A DNA stretch of 64,000 bases from Thermomucor indicae-seudaticae (Eukaryota > Mucoromycota > Mucoromycetes > Mucorales > Lichtheimiaceae): positions 28,357-92,356 of the forward strand of contig JSYX01000023.1 in NCBI GenBank assembly GCA_000787465.1, written 5' to 3'. The position numbers were made by a program, and so were the translations under genes. The notes below the pieces were generated by a model. The model was not told where the DNA came from. It made no database searches and saw only the letters and a list, made by a program, of their open reading frames with translations. Each line of letters opens with the position of its first letter. Within the stretch, counting starts at the first letter, position 1. Shown here one piece after another: positions 34,240-44,301 of this stretch.

Positions 34240-34312
34240 CAGGAGTGGTAGGATTCGAACCCACGACCAGGATTTTGGAGATCCCTATTATAACCAACTT
34301 AACTACACTCCT
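34240..34312 (-). tRNA. trnW: tRNA-Trp (CCA)
   Basis: 73-nt cloverleaf: acceptor AGGAGTG/CACTCCT, anticodon stem GGGAT/ATCCT with loop CTCCAAA, T arm GTGGG/CCTAC, discriminator G. The anticodon is CCA, not the TCA usual in fungal mitochondria that read UGA as Trp, so it should decode UGG only. Confidence 0.93.
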
Positions 34313-35143
34313 TTATTAGTTGTTATTTCATATAAAATTTGAATTTTAATAAAATTAACAATTAATCATTATTTAACTATTAATCTTCTCTTATACGTAA
34401 ATTGTATTAATTAATTTCTATACTCATTATCTTGTAAAGCATATTTTTAAAGGGGTTTAATATATACAAAGGTTTTAACATTTGTAAAGATAATTTATTT
34501 TAATAATATTATTTAACTCGCTGTAAGTTAATGAAAATATTTTATTACTAAAAAGAATCTAATTAATTTTTTATTTTTCGATTTCATTCTATTTTTCCTT
34601 TATAAATAATGAAGGTAAAGTTAATGGATTAATATTATAAGTTGGAAATAGTTTCTTAATAAAATATTGTTTTAAATAAAAACGATAAGCTTCTAATTTA
34701 TTGGTTAAGGTTTATAAATATTTGCATCATATAATACAACTTATTTTAAATTTATATAATGATTATTACCTTTATATAAAGGCAATAATACTTTTTATAC
34801 CCTTTATTATAGCTAAACTTAATATTAAATCTTAAATATCGCCATTGGATCCAGTTAAATTTTTTATTAATTAATTTTTAGATCCTACAAGTCCATCCCG
34901 TAGGTACATAAAACCAAAAAGAAAAATCCTTTAATATTTTATAACAATCTAATACCAAAGAACACATCTCCAGTATCCCCATTCCTCTAGACTTACTAAA
35001 AATAATTTAAATTGATTTGGTCTAGCTACGATAGGTATCTATCTAAACTTATCAAATAAGCTAAAAATAAATCTATTTTTTGAACTTAGATAAATTACAA
35101 AGTATATATAAAGAAGGTCAGTCAGTTAATTTAAAAATAAAAT
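34313..35143. other. spacer between tRNA-Lys and tRNA-Trp
   Basis: AT-rich, no gene recognised. Short stretches resemble broken coding sequence but no family could be named. Confidence 0.5.
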
Positions 35144-35216
35144 TGAGGTTGTAGGGACTCGAACCCTAATAAAACCGATTAAAAGTCGGTTACTTTACCT
35201 ATTAAGCTACAACCCC
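35144..35216 (-). tRNA. trnK: tRNA-Lys (TTT)
   Basis: 73-nt cloverleaf: acceptor GGGGTTG/CAACCTC, anticodon stem CCGA/TCGG flanking loop CTTTTAA, T arm TAGGG/CCCTA, discriminator A. Confidence 0.92.
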
Positions 35217-35798
35217 TTAGAAAGATTACTTTTACTTATAAAAAATTAATAATCCTCGACAGCGTAACTGGTAATTATCGCTGGATAGTAATAAATCTTA
35301 AAAATTTTTTAATTACTCTGTTATCATAACAAAAATAGATTAACCAAAACCTCATAAAGTCCATTATATATTTAATACAAAATAAAATTATTTTAAATAT
35401 TTATAAATCTTCTCCGGACCTAAATTTATAATTTTAATTTACCTGCAACAATTAGAGTTTACCAAGACCACAACTTAAATTTGGATTTTCTTTTTATGGG
35501 TCCTAAGTCTCCATTTTAATTTTAAATAAATAATTTATTAGAAAATTAATCAGCTTATAAGGCCAAAGTTATAATAAATTAGTTAATTATTAGTATTTCA
35601 GAAGGATAGTTATGTAAATGTTAAAATTAGAAAGAGATAATATAAAGAATTAAATATAGAATTTTTATTATTTTTATTAAAGTTTCTAAACATAAATTAT
35701 TAAAACCTATTCGATTCAGTCTTTTTAATAAAGATTATTCAATTATGCCGCTCTTATTATAAGTAAGCCAATAGGTTAAAAATTAATTTTTAACCTCA
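35217..35798. other. spacer between divergent tRNA-Lys and tRNA-Cys
   Basis: AT-rich, no gene seen. The strands of the tRNA genes diverge here, so promoters for both directions are expected; weak TTATAAGTA matches lie near 35233 (minus) and 35757 (plus). Confidence 0.4.
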
Positions 35799-35871
35799 GA
35801 CCAACTAGCATAATTGGTAATGCAATAGATTGCAAATCTTCCAGATAAGTGTTCAAGTCACTTGTTGGTCT
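35799..35871 (+). tRNA. trnC: tRNA-Cys (GCA)
   Basis: Acceptor GACCAAC/GTTGGTC, D arm GCATAATTGGTAATGC, loop TTGCAAA (anticodon GCA), T arm AAGTG/CACTT, discriminator T as is usual for Cys tRNAs. The anticodon stem has two mismatches at its outer end. Confidence 0.85.
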
Positions 35872-36441
35872 ATTCTGTATAAATTCTAAATAAAATAATA
35901 TTTTATTGAAAAAATTTTTTAATAATTAATTTTATTTTATTAATTAGATTAATTTCTACAAATCTTCCTATGCCTGCTTGATAACTTAGGGTATAGATTT
36001 AAATACTTTTATAAAAATTTATTTAAAGCTGGCTGGCCAATATTTTCTATTTTTTGGTAAGATAAACTTAGATTAATAATCTCTATTTGTCATCATTTCT
36101 GGTGATGGTCAATCCCTAACCTTTTAATAAAATACTTTATTAATAATGATTATAGATTAATAAGAGAGAATAATAAATTATACTTATCCTTAACATTTTA
36201 TATTTATTCAAATCAGAATTTACTAAAATCTTTATTTATTAAAAAATTAATAATTATTAATTATTCTATAAGTAAACAAATTTTTTATAAATTTTATTAT
36301 TTGGAGAACGATATTCTTTAGGGGCTAGTATTTACATACTTGCTCTGTCAAGACAAGCTCGACAGAGCTAGTTTTGTTAAAACAAGTTTTAACAAAACTA
36401 GCTTGTTAAAACTAGAGGAATAAAATGTGTTTACAAACTAC
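35872..36441. repeat. spacer with CTAG/CTTG palindromes before tRNA-Tyr
   Basis: AT-rich with no gene. 36333-36420 carries nested palindromes: CTTGCTCTGTC modules and TTGTTAAAAC modules, each joined at CTAG or CTTG/CAAG. The same modules recur at 27.1, 37.25, 41.5, 42.8, 59.0, 61.95 and 63.9 kb. Confidence 0.65.
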
Positions 36442-36524
36442 GAGGAAATTACTGATTGGTCAGTGAGCGAGCTGTAAACTCGTGAGCCTAGTGCTCCTTG
36501 GGGGTTCGAATCCCTCTTTCCTCA
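36442..36524 (+). tRNA. trnY: tRNA-Tyr (GTA)
   Basis: Acceptor GAGGAAA/TTTCCTC, anticodon stem GCGAG/CTCGT with loop CTGTAAA, long variable arm GAGCCTAGTGCTC typical of this class, T arm GGGGG/TCCCT region with loop TTCGAAT, discriminator A. Confidence 0.92.
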
Positions 36525-36931
36525 AATTTCAAAATACCCATCAGGGTTCGTAGACCATTTTTGATAAGGGCTCCGAAAGAAGAATATTTTATTCATATTG
36601 AATAAATTTTTCAATAATAAGTAATTGAATTTATTCATTAATTCTAAATTTTTCTTAAGCCAGCTTAAAATTTATTTTCAATAATTATTTTTAATTATTA
36701 TTTATGCAGTATTCAATACCCTTATTAATAATTTCCGAAAGCTACACGGTCTTTTTCGGAGAATTCTAGAATATACCTCGGAGAGGGGGATTCCGAACCT
36801 ATGGGCCTAGAATCTAATTAAATTTTCAGTAGCTTAAAGTAAGTAAGAGCCTAACCAAATTTTTAATTACTTAAAATTTAATTTTTATTTTAAGTAATTA
36901 TAAGTAATAGTTTATAATTTAATTAATTAAA

Positions 36932-37002
36932 TGCGGATTTATGTAATGGAAGCATGCTAGACTCATGATCTGGAAGTGGTAGTTCAAATCTATCATCCGC
37001 AC
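36932..37002 (+). tRNA. trnM: tRNA-Met (CAT), initiator-like
   Basis: 71-nt cloverleaf: acceptor TGCGGAT/ATCCGCA, anticodon stem CTAGA/TCTGG with loop CTCATGA, T arm GGTAG/CTATC, discriminator C. The weak T-A first pair fits an initiator better than the other Met tRNA at 38168, but that assignment is tentative. Confidence 0.88.
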
Positions 37003-37381
37003 TACTTATTTTTTGTTTTATTTAATGAATTATATTTGGCTATTTAAATCTCTATTTATAAACTAAGCCTTGCCTCGTGGTTTTGAAAAACCATACGCAA
37101 TCTCTCGCTCCGGGTAAAGTGTCTAAAGCCTGCGGGCTAAAAATTAAAATTTTAGTACCCTCAGGCGATTTATAAAGCATATTTAATTTAATAATTATAG
37201 ATTAAAACTTTTAAAGAAAATATTATATATTTTTGAATAAAATTATTCAACCTAGTTTTGTTAAAGTTTTAACAAAACAAGTTTGTTAAAACTAGATCTG
37301 AAAGTATTACCTACCAGTCAAGTCTGTAGAACTTGTCCTGGAGGACTATTATTAAATAAAAGTAGAGTTAGATTAATCTTA
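37003..37381. other. spacer before rnpB with GC and TTAAAAC palindromes
   Basis: No gene seen. Palindromes of the CTAGTTTTGTTAAA type lie at 37250-37296. Confidence 0.5.
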
Positions 37382-37902
37382 GGAACTTGAATGGTTAACC
37401 AATTATTTATTTGGAGGAAAGTCCGGGGCTTTAAAATCGAATAATAAATTTATATTATTGAAATATATAATTCGATTGAATAAACCATAATGGAATAACA
37501 TCTGGTGTGAATCAGGGTAATAGGAAGAAAATATGCTATTTATTTTTAATTTTATTTGTTATTATTTCTAAAATTGTCTCGTCCTAAAATTTTATTTTTA
37601 TTTAATTTATCATAAGATAAATTAAACTTTGGGACGGACAATTTTTATCCAGGGTATCTACCCTTGGGATAAAATTGAAATAATTTAATAAGTAAAATTA
37701 TAGCAGAGTAATTTAACCTATGGAAAGCCTTTTATTTACTAAATTTTATATTTTGGTCTTTCTACGGCCCGATGTGTTTTATAATTTATTAGAAATTAAA
37801 ATAAAAATGTTTTAAACTTAGGGTGAGGAGAGGCTTTAAAAATTTAAATTTAGTATGTATAGATAGATTAACTTTATTACAGAATCCGGCTTATCAAGTT
37901 CT
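37382..37902 (+). ncRNA. rnpB: mitochondrial RNase P RNA
   Basis: RNA subunit of RNase P, the ribozyme that cuts tRNA precursors at the 5' end. Both universally conserved strands of helix P4 are present: GGAGGAAAGTCCGGGG (about 37412-37427) and ACAGAATCCGGCTTATC (37880-37895). The ends form helix P1: GGAACTTGA (37382-37390) with TCAAGTTCT (37894-37902). The 520-nt length is in the range of AT-rich fungal mitochondrial versions. It lies among tRNA genes on the plus strand, fitting its role. Ends are set by P1 and may extend slightly. Confidence 0.9.
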
Positions 37903-38167
37903 AAGAAAAATTTAATTCTCTTGTCCTTCTTTCTGTGGTAATTCTCTTCTAATTTATTAAAAATTTTTTAATTTTTTAAACTTAGGAAAAGGTACTCTTC
38001 TTCAGGTTTTAATTTTTAAAAAGACTGTTTTAAATTATTAAAATTTATTTTGGTCCAGCCATCTTACTCAGAAAGTTACCGAAAGAGGACTGTATTTTGT
38101 AAGTATAAAAAAATAATACTTTTGAATATTTAAGTTTTTAATCTAAAAGAAACAATATAATTTTATT

Positions 38168-38238
38168 GCCGGGATAATTTAATGGTAAAATGTTTATCTC
38201 ATACATAAAACTTGGAAGTTCAAGTCTTCCTCCCGGTA
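38168..38238 (+). tRNA. trnM: tRNA-Met (CAT), elongator-like
   Basis: 71-nt cloverleaf: acceptor GCCGGGA/TCCCGGT, anticodon stem TTTAT/ATAAA with loop CTCATAC, T arm GGAAG/CTTCC, discriminator A. I cannot exclude that its C34 is modified to read Ile AUA. Confidence 0.9.
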
Positions 38239-38253
38239 TTTATTATTCTCTTC

Positions 38254-38335
38254 GCTTACTTGGAGAAATTGGTAAACTCTCCGAACTTAAAATTCGGTGC
38301 CGCGAGGCTTGTGGGTTCGAGTCCCACAGTAAGTA
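38254..38335 (+). tRNA. trnL: tRNA-Leu (TAA)
   Basis: 82-nt class II cloverleaf: acceptor GCTTACT/AGTAAGT, anticodon stem CCGAA/TTCGG with loop CTTAAAA, variable arm TGCCGCGAGGC, T arm GTGGG/CCCAC, discriminator A. It starts 15 nt after the preceding tRNA-Met. Confidence 0.93.
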
Positions 38336-38419
38336 TCTTTCAAAAATTAATTCTTAGAATTAAGTTATTTCAAATAATTAAATTAATAAATTTATTTAAG
38401 ATTTATTAATTAGAGACTG

Positions 38420-38479
38420 ACCATTTAGTTTTCTATTATTATAAGGAGCTTATTGAATCCATCACATAAGGTAGATTTC
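38420..38479 (-). promoter_or_regulatory. conserved 3' element downstream of nad4
   Basis: ATCTACCTTATGTGATGGATTCAATAAG followed by a short AT hairpin and GAAAACTAAATGGTC, matching the cox1 element in order and spacing (split here: ATCTACCTTATGTG, then ATGGATTCAATAAG). It begins about 70 nt after the nad4 stop. The 5' arm of the first stem is less clear than in other copies. Confidence 0.5.
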
Positions 38480-38546
38480 ATTAAATTTTCAATAGTTAGT
38501 TTAAAGGTATTAATGTATAAAGGGGAGAAGAATAAATTTAAATTAA

Positions 38547-41500
38547 TTAGATTAATAAATTAGATACAGCCAGATGCATTGGTTCTAGGAAAAGATTTGG
38601 GAATAATCCCATTACAAACATTAAAACTAATAATGGTAATAATGTCATAAATTCTCTTCGGTTAATATCTCCTAATGGAACAAGATATCTACTTTGTGCT
38701 CCAAAAGCTGTTCTATTATATAACCAAATACCATATCCTGCACTTAGGATCATTCCTAATCCACCTAATACAGTTAATACTGGATTTTGTTGGTAAGCTC
38801 CAGTGAATGTCATGAATTCTCCAACAAAATTAGCTGATAATGGAACTGCAATATTTCCTAGTGTGAATAAGAAGAACATAACTGACCATACTGGCATATG
38901 TAGAGTAAGTCCTCGATAGTATTTTAATAATCGAGTATGATATCGATCATATAAAATTACTACACAAATGAATAAAGCAGGAGATACTACTCCATGAGCA
39001 AGCATAAGAATTAAAGATCCTTCAATTCCTTGAATAGTATTACTGAATAATCCTAATAAAGTAATATTCATATGACCTACAGATGAATAAGCAATAATTT
39101 TCTTCAGATCAATTTGTCTTAAAGTAGTAAAAGACGAATAAATAATACTAATTACAGCTAAAGAATACACTAAAGGAGTGAAGAATACAGAAGCATCTGG
39201 TAAAATACCAATTGAATATCGTAAGAAACCATAACCTGCTAATTTTAATAAAATACCAGCTAAAATAATTGATCCCGCTAAGCTAGCCTCTACGTGAGCT
39301 TCTGGTAGCCAAATATGGAATGGGATCATAGGAACTTTAACTGCAAATGATAAGAAGAATCCTAACCATAAAATTCTTTGTCTAGTTTCGCTAATATCCG
39401 CTACAGCTAATACTTGATAGTCTGTAGAACCTACTTCGAAGTAGATTACTAAAATGGCTAATAACATAAATAAAGAACCTAATAAAGTATACAGGAAAAA
39501 TTGATAAGCTGCATGGATTTTTCTTTCTCGAGCCAAAAGAAAAAGTATTAACTATGATCAATAAATATAAATAAATAGATATATAAATTCCTAATTCATA
39601 AGTAATCCAGAATAAATAGAATATACCTAATCCTTATTTTAATTTCTAGCCCAAAGAAATCTAGTTTTAGATTTAAGTTTATAAATTGATAAATCAATAT
39701 TATTTGGCACATTAAATGTACTTAAACCTAAATACTCAGAATAATCAATTAAAAATGGTTTGGCTAAAATTGTCTTGTATTAAGTATTCCTAAATACATG
39801 ATTAATAGACTTTAAGGCATGAATAAAATTCTAAGGAGTTACATTAATATACTTAGCAGCATCAGTTCTGCCCCGGCAGCCTTATTTGAATTAATATCCA
39901 CAAGTAATATTGGTACTTCTAAACCAGGTATAATTGGTACTAATGGATTCTAAGCTAAATATACATTACCTGTATCTGATTAATATAATCTTTCTTTATT
40001 AACATAATTACTAATTTTAACATTATCTAATTTGAATGTATCCAAATTACTTTATCTGTTAGAATTTAAATTTTTATATGCTTCTTCTAAAGCGGCATAA
40101 AAATTTAATTTTTTATTTTAAAATTAAGAATTTTAAAACTTTTACCCATCTGGGTATTAGATCTGAAGGGCTAAAGAATCAAATACGGTAATAAACTATT
40201 TATTTTCATTATATACATGAATTAAATAAGGAGGCAATAATTCTAATTCAAATCCTAAATCCAAAGTAACATCATAAGTTGTATTAGAAGATAAATAGGG
40301 TCGATATGTAGGAATTGTACCTACAGTATTAACAGTAATTAATTGATTTAAAGTATTACTCCAAAATTATAAAGTATTGTTAATATAATTTCTTTATAAT
40401 GTCTTAGGATCAAGGAGGGCCGAAGGCACCTCCTTGATCCAGTCGGGCGGATCCCGGTCGGATCTCTTCCTACTACTTTAGGTTTAAATCAAAGATTTAA
40501 TACCAAATGTTTTAATATAAAAGATTAAAACATTTGGTCCAGGGCTTTAAATGCTTCAAGTTTATAATTTACAGTTAAAATTATTTCATTATTTACCCTG
40601 ATTTTTACTGGTTTACTTAGAATATTAGTAACTTCTTAGACTATTCAACCAATCTGAATTCCAAAAAGTTACAACAAAAGTCACATTATCCTCTTTATTA
40701 TAATCTGATTTATATGCCTTGATTAATGATTGTTCTAACATTCTAAGTCGGGCTGTCTTACCCGTCCGTGCTAAGCCCGGAGGGCTAGCTTCAATATGAG
40801 TTAGATGCATTAGATATAATGCTTCCCCTTGAGATAGAATATCTGATGGATAAGTGTTTCTGAAAATTTTTAAGTAATTAGTTGTAATATAAACCATGCC
40901 AAAATTAAATTTATCCCATCTTCCATTTTGTAATACTAATTTTCTTAATGATCCATCTTTCATTCGTAAATGATTAAATCTTATATTAAAATTCATAGCA
41001 GAGCCAATATATTGTTTATTGGTATTGATTTCAGTAAACACTTATACTTCTGCATTATTATTAAATTTAATACTTGGTTTATCATCAATAAAATTTACAA
41101 TTGTATTAGGGAAATTACATTATTATTAAAGTTTGCTACGACTTGTGCAGGATTATTAACCGTTTTATTTACAAACTGTTTAATCAAGTTATTCTCAGGT
41201 AAACTTGTATGAATATGATTAGCTAATGATACTGCTTTATGGATATTTAAATTAATATCTAATGATACTAATAGATTAGTTTAATATAGAATACCCTGCA
41301 TTAATTTATCATTAGTAATATTAATATTTTAACTGAATCTTTCTTGAAGCCCCAGAGGATTCATGCCTTTGGTTGTCAAGCCCCCAGGGTTTGAAGAAAT
41401 AACTTGATATACATAATTCATACATCAATATAATAGTTAATAATTTATATTATAATTTTATTATATAATCCTGACCCTTGGCTTCCGCCTGGGTCTAGCT

Positions 41501-42297
41501 CTGTCGAGCTTGTCTTGACAGAGCAAGTTTTGTTAAAACTTGTTCCCCCAGGCGGAATGAACTCACCCTGGGACAAGCCCCCGGGCTAGTTATATAAATT
41601 ATATTGAATAATGAATACAAACAATAATAACAGTAAAATTAATTGGTATTATCTAAATTGACCATAGTTAATACTTAATTATGGACTATCTCTTAATTAA
41701 CAATGTTAATCTTTTGCATGTAGTCTCTGAGGTTTCCCATAAGGGTTTCCTGCTGGTTATTTCGATTGTAAAATTATTACCAATATGGTATTTACAATAT
41801 ATAAAATATTCCAGCATATAGCAAAATTTTATTGAAGCGCTCTAATAGAAAAATACACCCCAAATACCAATAATTAAGAACATTGGAATTAAAACACTCT
41901 CGAAACAAATATAGAATAATAATAAATCTAGAACTACAAAAACCGCAATTAATAAAGTTTCTAGAACTAAGAAAGCAATTAGGAAATTTTTAATTCCTGT
42001 TTTAATACTATCCCAACTAGATAAAATACAAATTGGAGTGATAAAAGTGGTTAATAAAACAAAAAATAAAGAAATTCCATCTACTCCTACTACTTCTTTA
42101 GTAGTAACAGTAGGAAAAGAACTAACAAATTGGAATCCGTTATAATTAGAATCAAATCCAGCCCAAAGAACTAATGATAAAACAAAAGTTAATAATGAAC
42201 TAGCAAGAGCTACTTTTTTTTGTAAAGATGAATTTTCTCCTGATAGAATAACACCAATAACACCTAAAATGGGTGTAATCAATAGTGATAAAATCAT
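38547..42297 (-). CDS. nad4: NADH dehydrogenase subunit 4, two exons
   Basis: Proton-pumping antiporter-like subunit of complex I. Exons (minus): 42297-41857 and 39533-38547; 1428 nt, 475 codons plus TAA. Blocks: GVDGISLFFVLLTTFITPI, FESVLIPMFLIIGIWG | ARERKIHAAYQFFLYTLLG, FHIWLPEAHVEASLAGSIIL and GQ-type helix ILAHGVVSPALFICV. The ATG overlaps the TGA of a 23-codon leader frame that derives from the orf323 5' end. One large intron separates the exons. The conserved 3' element follows the stop. Confidence 0.96.
39534..41856 (-). mobile_element. group I intron of nad4
   Basis: 2323 nt between IGIWG and ARERK. Core at 41.68-41.85 kb (ACCAGCAGGAAACC, CTCAGAGACTACATGC, AAGAGATAGTCC). The remainder holds a decayed GIY-YIG gene and GC palindromes. 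Confidence 0.8.
39600..41440 (-). pseudogene. decayed GIY-YIG endonuclease in the nad4 intron
   Basis: The catalytic start is readable as TEINTNKQYIGSAMNF (near 41.03 kb), but a TAA replaces the Tyr of the GVY motif just before it. The frame is then open to 40625, including DKFNFGMVYITTNYL and the helix GEALYLMHLTHIE. A 39-nt GC palindrome is inserted in frame (ASPPGLARTGKTA) between HIE and LRMLEQSL. The rest, to 39.6 kb, has many stops and another GC palindrome (40.41-40.48 kb). It is related to the remnant at 1-1260. Confidence 0.7.
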
Positions 42298-42365
42298 AAT
42301 TGTAATTTTAAATTGTAACTTCTTAAATAGGGGGAATAATATAACTTAGAATTTACTATTGTCAT
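42294..42365 (-). CDS. 23-codon leader frame overlapping the nad4 start
   Basis: Starts MTIVNSKLYYS, identical to the start of orf323, and ends with TGA that overlaps the nad4 start codon (ATGA). The start codon lies in the same hairpin loop as in orf323. The sequence upstream to about 42470 also matches the orf323 leader, so nad4 has acquired a foreign 5' end. It could couple translation of nad4. If UGA were read as Trp it would run on only a few codons. Confidence 0.45.
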   Translation of the reverse strand: MTIVNSKLYYSPYLRSYNLKLQL

Positions 42366-43161
42366 TTTAATTCTAAGTTATAAATATTCTTTTTAACCTA
42401 GCCCCGCGGGCTCGGCCCGCGGGGTCAGGCCCGGGGGCCTAGGATTTAGTTAAGATCCTATAGGTTAATAACTAATAAAATTTAATTTTTTCTATTTCGA
42501 TCCTTAAGGTATAAGTACCTATTATCTTTTAATTAATTCCAAATTAATAAAGAGAATGCCGAAGGGTAATAAAGGATAAACCTAAAATAATTTTATTTAA
42601 AAGCTGATTGCTCTGTGAAAACTAAAAATATTTTAGAGAATTTACTTTTTTACTTTCTTTTAATTAAAGTTCATTTTCTAAAATAAAAATGGAATATATC
42701 CTTTAGCCCAGAAGGTAGCTTTAGGGGTATATATCTATTATCAGCCTTTGTGATCTATTAAGCGGACTAAAATTAAATTTAGGATTAATCTAGTTCCCTT
42801 CGGGAACTAGTATTGATAGACTTGCTCTGTCAAGACAAGCTCGACAGAGCAAGTTTTGTTAAAACTTGTCCCGGGCGGGCTAAAGGTAAGTACCTTCGGG
42901 ACAAGCTCGACGGGGTAAAGGTAATAAATAATTTCTATTCGAGTCCTAGGTTATATTAACCTCAAGGATGAAAAGCAATCTATTACAACTTAGGTTCATT
43001 ATTAATTAATAAATAGCTGTTACTATATTATTTAATAATAAATCTATTAATTATCCTACCTTATAGCTCTCCGGAGAGACTGTCCCGGCCTGGCTGTCGG
43101 AACTATTAGTTATAAATATTTTATATAAAAATTATTATTATTGATAACATAAAAGAAACAA
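42366..43161. other. spacer upstream of nad4
   Basis: To about 42470 it is the orf323-type leader with GC palindromes; 42785-42915 carries CTAG/CTTG palindromes. No gene recognised. Confidence 0.5.
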
Positions 43162-43233
43162 GACCCCATGGTCAAATGGTTAAGACACCATAACTTCACT
43201 GTGGAAATATCGGTTCAATTCCGATTGGGGTTA
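43162..43233 (+). tRNA. trnE: tRNA-Glu (TTC)
   Basis: Acceptor GACCCCA/TGGGGTT, D arm GGTCAAATGGTTAAGAC, anticodon stem CCATA/TGTGG with loop ACTTCAC, T arm ATCGG/CCGAT, discriminator A. The base before the anticodon is C instead of the near-universal T. An alternative register would give TCA but breaks the stem. Confidence 0.8.
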
Positions 43234-44209
43234 TTATAAAATTTTACTTAATTATTGCTAGCCCCGGGGGCTTGCCCACTGGGGTCAGTATTCGCCCCCG
43301 GGGGCTAGACCTTATTTGATAAATTAAGGATTTATTTATAAAAACAAGGTAACTTAAAATTTATTTTTAATTTATTAAATTTGATCGATTTAGTTTCAAT
43401 TTATTCAAGGAAAGATCTTCATCAGCTCCTCATCAATACCTGCTTCAAATAAATGGGAGATCTGAATTATTTTTTCACAATTTATCATTATCATTAATAA
43501 AAGAGTGAATAAACATCACATCCTCATTTTATCATCATCTTTTGCGGGGGCTAACTCCCAAAGAGCAAAAGTTTTTAAATTATTAATTTTAAAATAATTT
43601 AATTTTTAGGCCGTTTTAGATTAATATAATTAATGACCTTTATTAACCGTGTCTATAAAGATTTAGAATATAGATTTAAACCAATTAAATCCAATTTAGA
43701 ACCTAATGAGAAAATTTATAAAGAAAGTGGAGCTGATTTTGTTGATTAATTTTTAAAATTCGAGAATAAACCATATTATTTCTATGTTAGGATTTTTAGT
43801 ACTACAGCTGCATACTTAAAATGTATATTAATAAGTTCAAACTTTTACCAAGAAATTTATGTCTTATTCTGATACAGATTCATTAAACATTTATAGTTGT
43901 ATTACTATTTTTATAAATTGTTTATAATTAATTACCATTAATTCCTTTAGTTAAAATTAGGGATAAATATTAGGCAATTAAATTTAATTTAGTTTTGGTT
44001 ATAATTTTAAATAAACCGTTTTTGAATAATTGTATGTATTAGTTTCATTCGGGAATTCCTCTCCACTCCTCCCACTTTTTAGAATAAAACACTCTTTTAT
44101 TCTTTACCATTAAGAACCTTAAAGTATTACCTAGCCCGGGGCGGGCTTGTCCTCTCCGGTCCCCAAAGGGGACAAGGTATATTAATTTATAAAATTTAAA
44201 TGATTTATT
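43234..44209. other. spacer with remnants of an unknown reading frame
   Basis: On the plus strand a 38-codon frame (about 43634-43750, MTFINRVYKDLEYRFKPIKS then SGADFVD) is followed after a stop by further coding-like sequence (ENKPYYFYVRIFSTTAAY). I do not recognise it; a plasmid-derived gene is possible but unproven. Around 43385-43410 the minus strand repeats GAAACTAAATCGATCA, the tail of the conserved 3' element. Confidence 0.35.
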
Positions 44210-44274
44210 TGGTTTCAACTTATTTAAGTTTACTTACAGTACAGCCACGAGAAGACATAAATCAAGGTACCAAG
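44210..44274 (-). promoter_or_regulatory. conserved 3' element after the 44.85-44.30 kb pseudogene
   Basis: Stem GGTAC/GTACT around GTCTTCTCGTGG, then TAAGT, hairpin AACTT/AAGTT and GAAACCAAA. The arms differ from the nad5 copy but still pair. Confidence 0.55.
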
Positions 44275-44301
44275 GGGTGGTATTGTATTTAAATATTTAG
44301 T

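Noticed and set aside
35799..35871. Alternative reading of tRNA-Cys as a pseudogene
   Set aside because: Two anticodon-stem mismatches are within the range of mitochondrial tRNAs, and acceptor, D and T arms are sound.
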